64,000 nt of DNA from Microthrix sp041394405 (lineage in GTDB: Bacteria > Actinomycetota > Acidimicrobiia > Acidimicrobiales > Microtrichaceae). This document shows positions 7,889 through 16,182 of the stretch, one piece after another (the stretch's first letter is position 1; every line of letters starts with the position of its first letter). The notes beneath the pieces are model-generated. The model had not been told where the DNA came from and did no database searches. It saw nothing but the letters and a program-made list of their open reading frames with translations. The stretch spans positions 186,001 to 250,000 of the forward strand of contig JAWKIF010000012.1 in NCBI GenBank assembly GCA_041394405.1, written 5' to 3'. A program made the translations under genes and the position numbers.

Positions 7889-10408
7889 CTACCGGCGACC
7901 AACCCGGACGAGAGCCGCGACCGCTTCGCCCGCCTCGTCGGACGCCCGCAGATCAACCCGGGCGCTCAGGCTCCACTCGTTGGTGTGCTCCGGATCGGCC
8001 AACCACTGGGTCACCTCCCAGGTGTCAGGCCCCTCATCGATGTGCAGAAACTGCGAGCCGCGGGCGTCGGCGTCGATACCGATGGAATCCCACTCGTCCC
8101 AGTAGGGCTCCATCAGGTCCCGCCACCACACCAGGTCGTGCTGAGTGCCATCGACGAACGCCAGCGTGCTCAGGGCGCCGTGATCGTGGCGGGCCAGCGC
8201 CTGCACCCAGCGGAACACCTCGGTTCGCACCATGGCTCGGAATGCCCGAGCATCGGCGGTGACCGGTGGCGGCGCCTCGCTGATGGCCGCCCCCTCGATG
8301 GAGGCGATACCGGCCTCAAGCGCACCCTCCAGCAACTCGTACTCCTCCAGCAGCGATGAGTCGACCTGGCGAATGACAGCCCCCACCCAGGCGGTGATCT
8401 CCTCCAGTTCGTCGGTTCGAGCGTCCTCTGGCACGTTGCGCTGCAACGTGCGGTACACCTCGGTGAGGTACCGCAGCAACACGCCCTCGGAGCGCTTAAC
8501 CCCCAGCAGCGACACGTAGTCGCGAAACCCCAGGCCCCGCTCGTACAGGTCCCGCGCCACCGCCTTGGGCCGCAGCCACTCCCCCGTCACCCACGGGTGG
8601 CGTTCGGAGAAGGTGGCCAGCATCGCCAGCAGTTCGTCCCGAAGCGGCTGGGGCCAGCGGATCTCGGCCAGCCGCTCCTGGCGCTCGTCGAACTCGACGC
8701 CGTCCATCTTCATGCGGTTGTAGGCCTCGTCGCGGGCCTTGCGCTGCTGGGCGATCAGCACCTGACGGGGATCGTCCAGCGAGGCCTCGACCACCGAGAG
8801 CACCGACAACGCATACTCGGCATCGTCGGGCTCGTAGCTGTCCACCACCTCAACGACGAAGGGCGACAACGGCCGATCGAGGGCGAAGTCGCCCTGCAGG
8901 TCGCCGTGCACCACCAGCGTTCTGCCGTGGCTGTCCGGTTCGTCGAGCCGCTCCAGGATCTCGGCGGCCTCCAGGGACGCGATCAACGCCGCCGCCCGGT
9001 CGGCGAGCGCCGCCTTGGACTCGCTGGTCTCGTGGCAGGCCCCGATCAGGCGGGCGAGCGCCGCTTCGCCGTCGCCTGGGCGGGACAACACGTGCAGCAC
9101 CATGGAGTGGGTCATGGTCATGCGGGAATGGAGCCGCTCGGGGGTCCCGGTGGACAGCCGCTCGAAGGTGTCCCGGTTCCAGTGTGCGTAGCCACGGTCT
9201 GGGGGCTTCTTCTTCACCAGCTTGCGCAGCTTGGCGGCGTTGGTGCCCGCCTTCTGCTCGGCCCGCAGGTTCTCCACGACGTGCGGGGGCGCTTGAGCCA
9301 CCACGTAGCCCTCGGTGTCGTAGCCGCGACGGCCGGCGCGCCCCGCCACCTGAGCAAACTCCCGCACCGTCAGCGTTCGGGTTTCGACGCCGTCGTACTT
9401 GAACAGCTGGGTGAACAGCACCGTGCGGATGGGGATGTTGACCCCGACGCCCAGGGTGTCGGTGCCGCAGATCAGGCGCAGCCAGCCCTCCTTGGCCAGG
9501 CGTTCCACCAACAAGCGGTACCGGGGCAGCAACCCGGCATGGTGCACCCCGATGCCGTGCGACAGGAAGCGCTTCAAGTCCTTGCCAAAGGGAGTGTCGA
9601 AGCGCACCCCTGCCAGCACGTCGGCCAGCTCGTGTCGCTCGGCCTTGGTCAGCACGCTCAGCGAGGTAAAGGCCTGGGCCTGCTCGGTCGCCGCCTGTTG
9701 GGTGAAGTGGACCACGTAGGCCGGCACCCGCTCCTCGGCGATGAGCTCCTCGACCGTCTCGGTCAGCGGTGAGGTTCGGTACTCGAAACTGAGCGGCACG
9801 GGCCGCTCGACACCGGTGACCAGCTCCACCTCCCGGCCACCCCGTCCCGCCAGGTCGTCGGCGAGCCAGGTGACGTCCCCCAACGTTGCCGACATGGCCA
9901 GAAAGCGGGTGTCGGGCAGCTCCAGCAGCGGCACCTGCCACGCCCAGCCGCGATCGGGCTCGTCGTAGTAGTGGAGCTCATCCATGGTGACGTGGGTTGG
10001 CGCACCTCCCGGGGTTCCCGCCAGTGCCTGGTGGGCCAGGATCTCTGCGGTGGCGCAGATCACCGGAGCGTCCGGGTTGATGGACGCATCTCCTGTCAGC
10101 ATGCCGACGGCTTCGTCGCCAAGCACCTCCCGCAGCTGGAAGTACTTCTCCGACACCAGCGCCTTGATCGGTGCGGTGTAGACCGACCGCTCGCCAGCGG
10201 CCAGGGCCGCAACGTGACCAGCGGTGGCCACCAGCGACTTCCCCGACCCGGTCGGGGTCGTGAGGATCACGTGGCTTCCGGCGAACAGCGCCAGGATCGC
10301 CTCCTCCTGGGCGGGGTACAGCTCCAGACCTTCGTCGGCCACCCACGACAGGAACGCCTCCAGGGTCTCGTCCGGGCCGGCGGTCGGGGGCAGCACCAGT
10401 CTTGTCAC
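7889..10408 (-). CDS. DEAD/DEAH-box helicase with DUF3516 C-terminal domain
   Basis: 839-residue superfamily 2 helicase of the Ski2/Mtr4-like type. Seen: Walker A TPTGSGKS at 51-58, motif Ia TAPIKALVSEK, motif II DELH at 143-146, motif III SAT at 173-175, and motif VI QVAGRAGRRGYD near 362-373, followed by a long C-terminal DUF3516-type region. The family is common in Actinobacteria; role is RNA or DNA unwinding, substrate not shown. GTG start overlaps the tag stop as GTGA, so it is co-translated with a DNA glycosylase, a weak hint at a DNA-repair link. Confidence 0.92.
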   Translation of the reverse strand: MTRLVLPPTAGPDETLEAFLSWVADEGLELYPAQEEAILALFAGSHVILTTPTGSGKSLVATAGHVAALAAGERSVYTAPIKALVSEKYFQLREVLGDEAVGMLTGDASINPDAPVICATAEILAHQALAGTPGGAPTHVTMDELHYYDEPDRGWAWQVPLLELPDTRFLAMSATLGDVTWLADDLAGRGGREVELVTGVERPVPLSFEYRTSPLTETVEELIAEERVPAYVVHFTQQAATEQAQAFTSLSVLTKAERHELADVLAGVRFDTPFGKDLKRFLSHGIGVHHAGLLPRYRLLVERLAKEGWLRLICGTDTLGVGVNIPIRTVLFTQLFKYDGVETRTLTVREFAQVAGRAGRRGYDTEGYVVAQAPPHVVENLRAEQKAGTNAAKLRKLVKKKPPDRGYAHWNRDTFERLSTGTPERLHSRMTMTHSMVLHVLSRPGDGEAALARLIGACHETSESKAALADRAAALIASLEAAEILERLDEPDSHGRTLVVHGDLQGDFALDRPLSPFVVEVVDSYEPDDAEYALSVLSVVEASLDDPRQVLIAQQRKARDEAYNRMKMDGVEFDERQERLAEIRWPQPLRDELLAMLATFSERHPWVTGEWLRPKAVARDLYERGLGFRDYVSLLGVKRSEGVLLRYLTEVYRTLQRNVPEDARTDELEEITAWVGAVIRQVDSSLLEEYELLEGALEAGIASIEGAAISEAPPPVTADARAFRAMVRTEVFRWVQALARHDHGALSTLAFVDGTQHDLVWWRDLMEPYWDEWDSIGIDADARGSQFLHIDEGPDTWEVTQWLADPEHTNEWSLSARVDLRASDEAGEAVAALVRVGRR

Positions 10409-11076
10409 CCGTCTGAGTCTGACAGCCCCCGGCGCGCCTCGTCCCGTTCGGCCTCACATGCGTCCCGCACCCAACAACCGGCAAGGTGGTCGTTCACCAC
10501 CCCCAGCGATTGAAGCGTGGAGTACACGGTGGTGGGGCCGACGAAGCGGAACCCTCGCTTCTTGAGGTCCTTGGACAGCGCCGTAGCCTCGGGCGTGGTG
10601 GCCGGGGCGTCCGCCATCGACTCCACGGCCGCACGGTTCGCGTCGCCGCCCGCCGACCACAGCAGTTCGACCAGCGAATCGCCCGCCTCCCACAGTTCCA
10701 GCGCTGCCCGGGCATTGCCGATGGTGGCCTCCACCTTCGCCCGGTTGCGGACGATACCCGAGTCACCCAGCGCCTCGGCCACCTCCGCCTCACCCCACCC
10801 GGCCAGGGTCACGGGATCGAAACCACAGAATCGGTCGCGGAAGCTCTCCCGCTTGCGCAGAATGGTCAACCAGCTGAGCCCCGCCTGAAAGCCCTCGAGA
10901 CACAGCTTCTCGTAGATCGCCCGCTCGTCGACGACCGGGCGCCCCCATTCGGTGTCGTGGTAGGTGCGGTAGATCTCCGGGTGGATTCCCCAGACGCATC
11001 GGGCATGCCCGTCGCCACCCACCGCCAGGTTGTCCTCGCCGAGTTCGATCGGTTCTCGTTCGTCGCTGATCGCCAT
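10405..11076 (-). CDS. tag: DNA-3-methyladenine glycosylase I
   Basis: Removes 3-methyladenine from alkylated DNA (base excision repair). The family's zinc ligands are in place: Cys27 and His40 at the N-terminus (13 apart, as Cys4/His17 in E. coli Tag) and the His/Cys pair four apart near residues 200-204 in NDHLAGCW. WGIHPEIYRTYHDTEWGRP and LCLEGFQAGLSWLTILRKR are diagnostic. 223 residues from ATG 11076, with GGGTGG just upstream. The frame is open further upstream but only through repeat DNA. Its stop overlaps the helicase start. Confidence 0.94.
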   Translation of the reverse strand: MAISDEREPIELGEDNLAVGGDGHARCVWGIHPEIYRTYHDTEWGRPVVDERAIYEKLCLEGFQAGLSWLTILRKRESFRDRFCGFDPVTLAGWGEAEVAEALGDSGIVRNRAKVEATIGNARAALELWEAGDSLVELLWSAGGDANRAAVESMADAPATTPEATALSKDLKKRGFRFVGPTTVYSTLQSLGVVNDHLAGCWVRDACEAERDEARRGLSDSDG

Positions 11077-11242
11077 GGGTCCACCCTGCCGCGGGCGCCC
11101 AGCGGATGCCAGCGCCCGGTGCGGGTCGCGCTCCCCGGAGACCTCACCCCCAACCCCCATCCGCTGACCCTGACCCCTGACCCGCGCCCCAAGCTCACGC
11201 CCCAGGCCCGCCGCCGGCGGCACCCGGCAGCACTCGGCCCCC

Positions 11243-11352
11243 AAGTGGGGACTGAGTGCGGGGCCAGGACCCCACGAGGTGTCCCCACTTTGCTCCCGGC
11301 CGCCAAGTGGGGACTGAGTTCGGGGCCAGGACCCCACGAGGTGTCCCCACTT
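11243..11352. repeat. Two tandem 48-bp palindromic units between tag and the APH gene
   Basis: Unit 1 (11243-11290) and unit 2 (11305-11352) differ at one base. Each starts AAGTGGGGAC and ends with the perfect complement GTCCCCACTT, and each has an inner GGGG/CCCC pair, so each can fold into a long hairpin. Period 62 bp. The rest of 11077-11364 holds no convincing gene. I saw no further copy in the window. REP-like element or duplicated bidirectional terminator; origin unknown. Confidence 0.85.
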
Positions 11353-11364
11353 TGCTTGGTGGGG

Positions 11365-12120
11365 TTAGAGGAACTGCTCCAGGAGTTGGTAGGCGTCTAT
11401 CGCCAGGGCGTCGGCGGAGTCGGCGCCGTAGGCCTCGAAGAGCGTGGGCACCAGCATGGGGCCCAGGTTGGAGGCCACGCTGGTGGCCCCAATCATCAAG
11501 TCGCACCAACGGGACCCGACCCCGGCCCGGCCGACGTCCACCCATCCCGACAACCCTCCGGGCCCCAGGATCATGTTGGGCAGCGATGGGTCGCCGTGGA
11601 CCACCACCAGGTCGTCGGCTGTGTCCGGGTCGGGCCGGTCCAACGAGGCCACCAGCGAGTCAAAGCCGATCCGACGATAGGCGTCATCGACGTTGTCGGC
11701 GCCCAGCTCGTTGCGGGACAGCCGTCCCTTGGCGACGGCCAGCCGGGTCGGCCAATCGCTGCGAAACGGGCAGTCGGCCACGCTCAGGTTGTCGTGCCAG
11801 ACGCGAAGTGCCTTGCCGAGGAGGTCCACGAGTTCCTCGGGACGGGCCCGTGCCTCGCGCCGGGCGGCGTCGAACCCCGCCAACTGTTCGGTGAGGAGCG
11901 TGGCGGTGCCGTCGCCGTGATCGTCGAGACTGCACAGGCGGGGAACCGGCGCGCCCGCTGCGGCCAGCCACGTGAGCCGCTCGGCCTCGTCCGCCACGCC
12001 GCCCCAGGGTGCGCCGGGCCCGATCGGCCCGGTCTTGGCCACCAGCTTGGCGCCGTCGCGCTCGAGGAACTCCACGGCTGCTCCGCTGACACCGGCAGTT
12101 GCGCCGTCGCCGTCGATCAC
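11365..12120 (-). CDS. Aminoglycoside phosphotransferase (APH)-family kinase
   Basis: 251 residues with the APH/choline-kinase fold signatures: catalytic loop HGDPSLPN at 175-182 and the metal-binding Asp in WVDVG near 195. An N-terminal lobe lysine (LVAKTGP near 26-32) and helix alpha-C Glu (EAERLTWL) are present. GTG 12120 is chosen because the region upstream is a perfect-type palindrome. APH(3')-like in size and layout, but environmental members often phosphorylate other small molecules, so resistance should not be assumed. Flanked on both sides by long palindromes, unlike its neighbours. Confidence 0.82.
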   Translation of the reverse strand: MIDGDGATAGVSGAAVEFLERDGAKLVAKTGPIGPGAPWGGVADEAERLTWLAAAGAPVPRLCSLDDHGDGTATLLTEQLAGFDAARREARARPEELVDLLGKALRVWHDNLSVADCPFRSDWPTRLAVAKGRLSRNELGADNVDDAYRRIGFDSLVASLDRPDPDTADDLVVVHGDPSLPNMILGPGGLSGWVDVGRAGVGSRWCDLMIGATSVASNLGPMLVPTLFEAYGADSADALAIDAYQLLEQFL

Positions 12121-12140
12121 ACGGCCCAGCTTCGATCGAC

Positions 12141-12187
12141 AGGTGTGGAGGTGTGCCCGCCAAGTTGGCGGGCACACGTCCACACCT
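12141..12187. repeat. 47-bp near-perfect palindrome
   Basis: Arms 12141-12163 and 12165-12187 (AGGTGTGGAGGTGTGCC at the start of the left arm) pair at 22 of 23 positions around a single central base. It lies between the miaB stop and the APH start on the same strand. As RNA it would make a very stable hairpin with a 3-5 nt loop. No poly-U follows. Sequence differs from the tandem palindromes on the other side of the APH gene. Confidence 0.85.
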
Positions 12188-12217
12188 CGCCACCTCCGGC
12201 CATGGTCGCGGCCCAAA

Positions 12218-13720
12218 TCATCCCGCGGCAACCGGGATGCGGGTGCGGTGGGCCGGCGCGTCGCCCACGTCTTCGATCCGGCCAACGAGGCTGGTCATGC
12301 GGGCCTCGGTGACTCGGGCGGTGAGGTACGTGCCGGGCCGCGGGCGGGCACCGGCGGGCGCCGGGAGGTGGATGCGCTTGTTGTGTCGGGTGAGGCCGGT
12401 GATCATCGACGGGTCGCGGCGCGAGGGGCCGGTGACGACCACCTCATCAACCCGGCCGATGCGCGCCTCATTGGCCAGGATTGCCGATCGCTCCACGACC
12501 GACCGCAGCCGCTCCATGCGCTGGACCGACACCTCATGTTCGACGAAGGCGCTGGTCAGCTCCGCCGCCTCGGTGCCCGGGCGGGGCGAGTAGACGAACG
12601 TGTACGCCGAATCGAAGCGGGCCTCGGCGCACACCTCCAGCGTGGCCTCGAAGTCCGCATCGGTCTCGCCGGGGAACCCGACGATGACGTCGGTGGTGAG
12701 GGCCAGGTCGTCGATCCCGGCCCTGGCCGCCCGCACCAGGCGGAGGTAGCGCTCGGCGGTGTAGCCGCGGTGCATGGCGGAGAGCACGGCATCGCTGCCC
12801 GACTGCATGGGCAGGTGGAGGTGCTCGCACACCGTCGCCGTATCGGCCATGGCGGCGATGGTCTCCGGGCGCATGTCCTTGGGGTGAGGGCTGGTGTAGC
12901 GCACGCGCCGAACGCCGGGCACCGCTCCGACGGCTCGGAGGAGGTCGGCGAACAGGGGGCGGGCCCGCCCGGCGCCGCCGGATGACGCCCGTTCCCCAAG
13001 CCAGGCCTCGCCAACCACGAAGGCGGCGTCGGCGGGGGCTGAGGCGTCTCCTGTGTCCGCTTCGCTCCGTGCCCGCATGGTCAGATCCCGCCCGTAGCTG
13101 TCGACGTTCTGGCCCAGCAGCGTCACCTCGGTGACTCCGTCGTCCGCCAGCCGGCGCACCTCCTCGAGCACGTCCCCAAACGGTCGGCTGATTTCGGGGC
13201 CGCGTACCGCCGGCACGATGCAGAAGGCGCAGCTGTTGTCGCAGCCGAACTGGATGGTCACCCAGGCGGCCCAGCCTTGCTCGCGCCTGGCAGGCAGCGC
13301 CGACGGGAAGGCCTCGTGATCCTCGGCTGCGGTGGCCTCCAGGATTTCCATGATCGGGCCCTCGCGGCGACTCGTGGCCAGCAGATCGCTTACCCGACCC
13401 ACGTTGTGGGTGCCCATCACCACGTCCACGTGCGGGGCCCGTCGTTGCACGATGTCGCGATCCTTCTGCGCCAGGCACCCCCCAACCACGATCTCCAGGT
13501 CTGGCCGCCGGTCCTTTTCGGACTTCAGGTGGCCCAGCGTGCCGTAGAGCTTGTTGTCGGCGTTTTCTCGGATGCAGCAGGTGTTCAGCACCACCACGTC
13601 GGCCTCGGACACCTCGGTGGTCGCCTCCAAGCCGTCGGCCTCCAACACCCCGGCGATCCGCTCGGAGTCGTGCTCGTTCATCTGACACCCGAAGGTGCGC
13701 ACCAGGTACTTCCGAGGCAT
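12218..13720 (-). CDS. miaB: tRNA-2-methylthio-N6-dimethylallyladenosine synthase MiaB
   Basis: Radical-SAM methylthiotransferase acting on MiaA-modified A37. Seen: the N-terminal cluster cysteines Cys12, Cys48 and Cys82; the radical-SAM motif with Cys160, Cys164 and Cys167 (CDNSCAFC); SPHPKDM and QSGSD regions; and a C-terminal TRAM-like domain. 500 residues, longer than usual because of an insertion at about 216-254, rich in Ala/Gly, inside the radical-SAM barrel. The start ATG follows a TACGAT -10 (13732-13727) by 6 nt with no ribosome-binding site, so it is probably leaderless. In Actinobacteria miaB usually lies downstream of recA; here the two are separated by 10 kb. Confidence 0.96.
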   Translation of the reverse strand: MPRKYLVRTFGCQMNEHDSERIAGVLEADGLEATTEVSEADVVVLNTCCIRENADNKLYGTLGHLKSEKDRRPDLEIVVGGCLAQKDRDIVQRRAPHVDVVMGTHNVGRVSDLLATSRREGPIMEILEATAAEDHEAFPSALPARREQGWAAWVTIQFGCDNSCAFCIVPAVRGPEISRPFGDVLEEVRRLADDGVTEVTLLGQNVDSYGRDLTMRARSEADTGDASAPADAAFVVGEAWLGERASSGGAGRARPLFADLLRAVGAVPGVRRVRYTSPHPKDMRPETIAAMADTATVCEHLHLPMQSGSDAVLSAMHRGYTAERYLRLVRAARAGIDDLALTTDVIVGFPGETDADFEATLEVCAEARFDSAYTFVYSPRPGTEAAELTSAFVEHEVSVQRMERLRSVVERSAILANEARIGRVDEVVVTGPSRRDPSMITGLTRHNKRIHLPAPAGARPRPGTYLTARVTEARMTSLVGRIEDVGDAPAHRTRIPVAAG

Positions 13721-13760
13721 GGCCCCATCGTAACGGTGCGTGTCGCAGGCGCCCCGTGCC

Positions 13761-13766
13761 TATACT
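13761..13766 (+). promoter_or_regulatory. Candidate -10 box for glnA
   Basis: TATACT in the 160-bp divergent region between miaB and the glutamine synthetase gene. It would give an untranslated leader of roughly 105-110 nt before ATG 13881. No clear -35 consensus 17 nt upstream. The leader has no riboswitch that I recognise. Confidence 0.45.
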
Positions 13767-13880
13767 TTTGCAAGCGCCGCCGCCGCCTGGGCGGGCACGA
13801 AACGACGCGGGCTCTCTCGGGCGGACCCGAAACGCACGGCTGACGTCGGCGCTGTCCCCCCACCCACAGGAGCACCAGCT

Positions 13881-16061
13881 ATGAGCGGTCGAGCCGTTCG
13901 AACACAGGCCCTGGCGGCCGCAACCAGCCGACCCAGCACCATCCCACCCGGTTCCGGCATCGAGGCCCCATCCGAGCTGTTTGGCCGCAACGTCTTCTCC
14001 AAGTCGGTCATGCAGAGCCGGCTGCCCAAGGCGGTGTTCGAGTCGCTTCAGGCCACCGTCGAGCAGGGAGTGACCCTCGACCCGTCCGTGGCAGACGTCG
14101 TCGCCTCGGCCATGAAGGACTGGGCGACCGAGCACGGCGCCAGCTACTACGCACACGTCTTCTACCCGCTCACCGGCCTCAGCGCGGAGAAGCACGACAG
14201 CTTCCTGGACACCGACGGTGCCGGCACGGCCATGTCCAACTTCTCGGGCAGCGCCCTCGTGCAGGGCGAGCCCGACGCCTCCTCGTTTCCCAACGGCGGC
14301 ATCCGGGAGACCTTCGAAGCTCGCGGCTACACCGCATGGGACGTCACCAGCCCTGCGTACATCCTCGAGAACCCCAACGGGAACACCCTGTGCATTCCCA
14401 CGGCGTTCGTGTCGTGGACGGGCGAGGCGCTCGACAAGAAGACGCCGGTGCTGCGTTCCCAGCAGGCCCTCAACAAGCAGGCGCAGCGCGTGCTGAGGCT
14501 GTTCGGCCATTCAGACCCGCCAAGGGTTTCGTCGTTCGCTGGGGCCGAGCAGGAGTACTTCCTGATCGACCGGAACTTTTACTTCGCCCGCCCGGACCTG
14601 ATGGCCACGGGCAGAACCCTCGTGGGCGCGCCCCCGCCAAAGGGCCAGGAGTTCGACGACCACTACTTCGGTGCCATCCCCGAACGGGTCCTCACCTACA
14701 TGCTGGATGCCGAGCGGGAGATGCTGAAGCTGGGCATCCCCACCAAGACCCGCCACAACGAGGTAGCGCCCGGCCAATACGAGCTGGCGCCCATCCACGA
14801 AGAGGGCAACGTCGCCGCCGACCACCAGCAGCTGATCATGAGCACCCTCAGCCGGGTGGCCCACCGGCACGGCTTGGTGTGCCTGCGCCACGAGAAGCCC
14901 TTCGCCGGGGTGAACGGCTCGGGCAAGCACGTCAACTGGTCGTTGGGCAACGCCGAGCAGGGAAACCTTTTGAACCCGGGCGACACCCCGCACGAGAACG
15001 CTCAGTTCCTCGTGTTCTGTGCCGCGGTCATCCGAGGCGTCGACAAGTACGCCGGTGTCATGCGTGCCGCCATTGCATCGTCGGCCAACGATCATCGGCT
15101 GGGCGCCAACGAGGCCCCGCCCGCCATCATGTCGGTGTTCCTGGGTGACCAGCTGGCCGATGTGTTCGAACAGGTGGCCAAGGGTGGTGCCACCACCTCC
15201 AAGGAGAGCGGCACCCTCAAGGTGGGGGCCGACACGTTGCCGCACCTGCCCAAGGACCCGGGCGACCGCAACCGCACCAGCCCGTTCGCCTTCACCGGCA
15301 ACCGATTCGAGTTCCGAGCGGTGGGCTCCTCGCAGTCCATCGCGGGCCCCTTGGTGGTCCTGAACACGATCCTGGCCGACAGCCTCGACTACATGGCCAC
15401 CCAACTGGAGGAGGCCGTCGCCTCTGGCACCGAGTTCAACGAAGCAGTGCAGGCCGTACTCAAGGACGTCATCGGTGCCCACGGCCGCGTGATCTTCAAC
15501 GGCGACGGATACGCAGCGGAGTGGCAGGAGGAGGCGGCCGCCCGCGGCCTACCCAACCTGCGCACCACGCCCGAGGCGCTTGCCGTGTACGAGTCGCCTG
15601 AGGCCCAGGAGCTGTTCGAACGTCTCGACGTCCTGTCCCCACGGGAGCTGCACAGCCGCTACGAGGCCTACATGGAGCAGTACGTCATGTCGGTGGGGGT
15701 GGAGGCCCGCTCGACGCTGGAGCTGGCGCGAACCGTCATCTATCCGGCGGCCAAGCGGTACCAAGCCGAGCTGGCCGCCGGGGAAGCCAGCCTGAGCGCC
15801 GCCGGTTTTGGGGGCGACACCGAAACGCTGGCCAGGGTGAGCCAGCTGGTGACCGAGTTGATCAGCGCCACCGAGCCGTTGGACGAGGTGATCGCCGCCC
15901 TGCCGGGCGACGCCGCCATCGCCGAACAGGGCACCTACTGCGTCGAGTCCATCCTGCCCGCCATGGCCAAGGTGCGCAGCGCCGCAGACGCGCTGGAACA
16001 TCTGGTGGCCGACGATCTGTGGCCGCTGCTGACCTACCAGGAGCTGCTGTTCATCAAGTAG
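13881..16061 (+). CDS. glnA: Glutamine synthetase type III
   Basis: ATP-dependent synthesis of glutamine from glutamate and ammonia. 726 residues and the layout mark the type III (GlnN) class rather than the 470-residue type I usual in Actinobacteria. Seen: the N-terminal GSIII region with FGRNVFS, the metal/glutamate motif GAEQEYFLID, NEVAPGQYELAP, and NGSGKHVNWS contacting ATP/glutamate, plus the long C-terminal helical extension of this class. ATG 13881 has AGGAG 9 nt upstream; the open frame before it is non-coding. Monocistronic; a FG-GAP protein gene follows 121 bp later with its own promoter. Confidence 0.95.
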   Translation: MSGRAVRTQALAAATSRPSTIPPGSGIEAPSELFGRNVFSKSVMQSRLPKAVFESLQATVEQGVTLDPSVADVVASAMKDWATEHGASYYAHVFYPLTGLSAEKHDSFLDTDGAGTAMSNFSGSALVQGEPDASSFPNGGIRETFEARGYTAWDVTSPAYILENPNGNTLCIPTAFVSWTGEALDKKTPVLRSQQALNKQAQRVLRLFGHSDPPRVSSFAGAEQEYFLIDRNFYFARPDLMATGRTLVGAPPPKGQEFDDHYFGAIPERVLTYMLDAEREMLKLGIPTKTRHNEVAPGQYELAPIHEEGNVAADHQQLIMSTLSRVAHRHGLVCLRHEKPFAGVNGSGKHVNWSLGNAEQGNLLNPGDTPHENAQFLVFCAAVIRGVDKYAGVMRAAIASSANDHRLGANEAPPAIMSVFLGDQLADVFEQVAKGGATTSKESGTLKVGADTLPHLPKDPGDRNRTSPFAFTGNRFEFRAVGSSQSIAGPLVVLNTILADSLDYMATQLEEAVASGTEFNEAVQAVLKDVIGAHGRVIFNGDGYAAEWQEEAAARGLPNLRTTPEALAVYESPEAQELFERLDVLSPRELHSRYEAYMEQYVMSVGVEARSTLELARTVIYPAAKRYQAELAAGEASLSAAGFGGDTETLARVSQLVTELISATEPLDEVIAALPGDAAIAEQGTYCVESILPAMAKVRSAADALEHLVADDLWPLLTYQELLFIK

Positions 16062-16099
16062 GCCCGTTGGTCGGTGGCCGTGGCCAATCCGCCCGACGG

Positions 16100-16128
16100 T
16101 TGACAGATCCACCCCCGGTCGGTTCACT
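16100..16128 (+). promoter_or_regulatory. Candidate promoter of the FG-GAP protein gene
   Basis: A perfect -35 TTGACA (16100-16105), a 17-nt spacer and a weaker -10 TTCACT (16123-16128), leading into ATG 16183. Spacing is ideal, but the -10 is poor. Confidence 0.45.
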
Positions 16129-16182
16129 GCAGGGGCGGTGCCGTCGCCAGCTTGGCGTCGGCCGAGACCGTCGGGGGTCGCC

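Noticed and set aside
11365..12120. Aminoglycoside resistance gene
   Set aside because: Only the kinase fold motifs are seen; family members phosphorylate many substrates, so resistance is not claimed.
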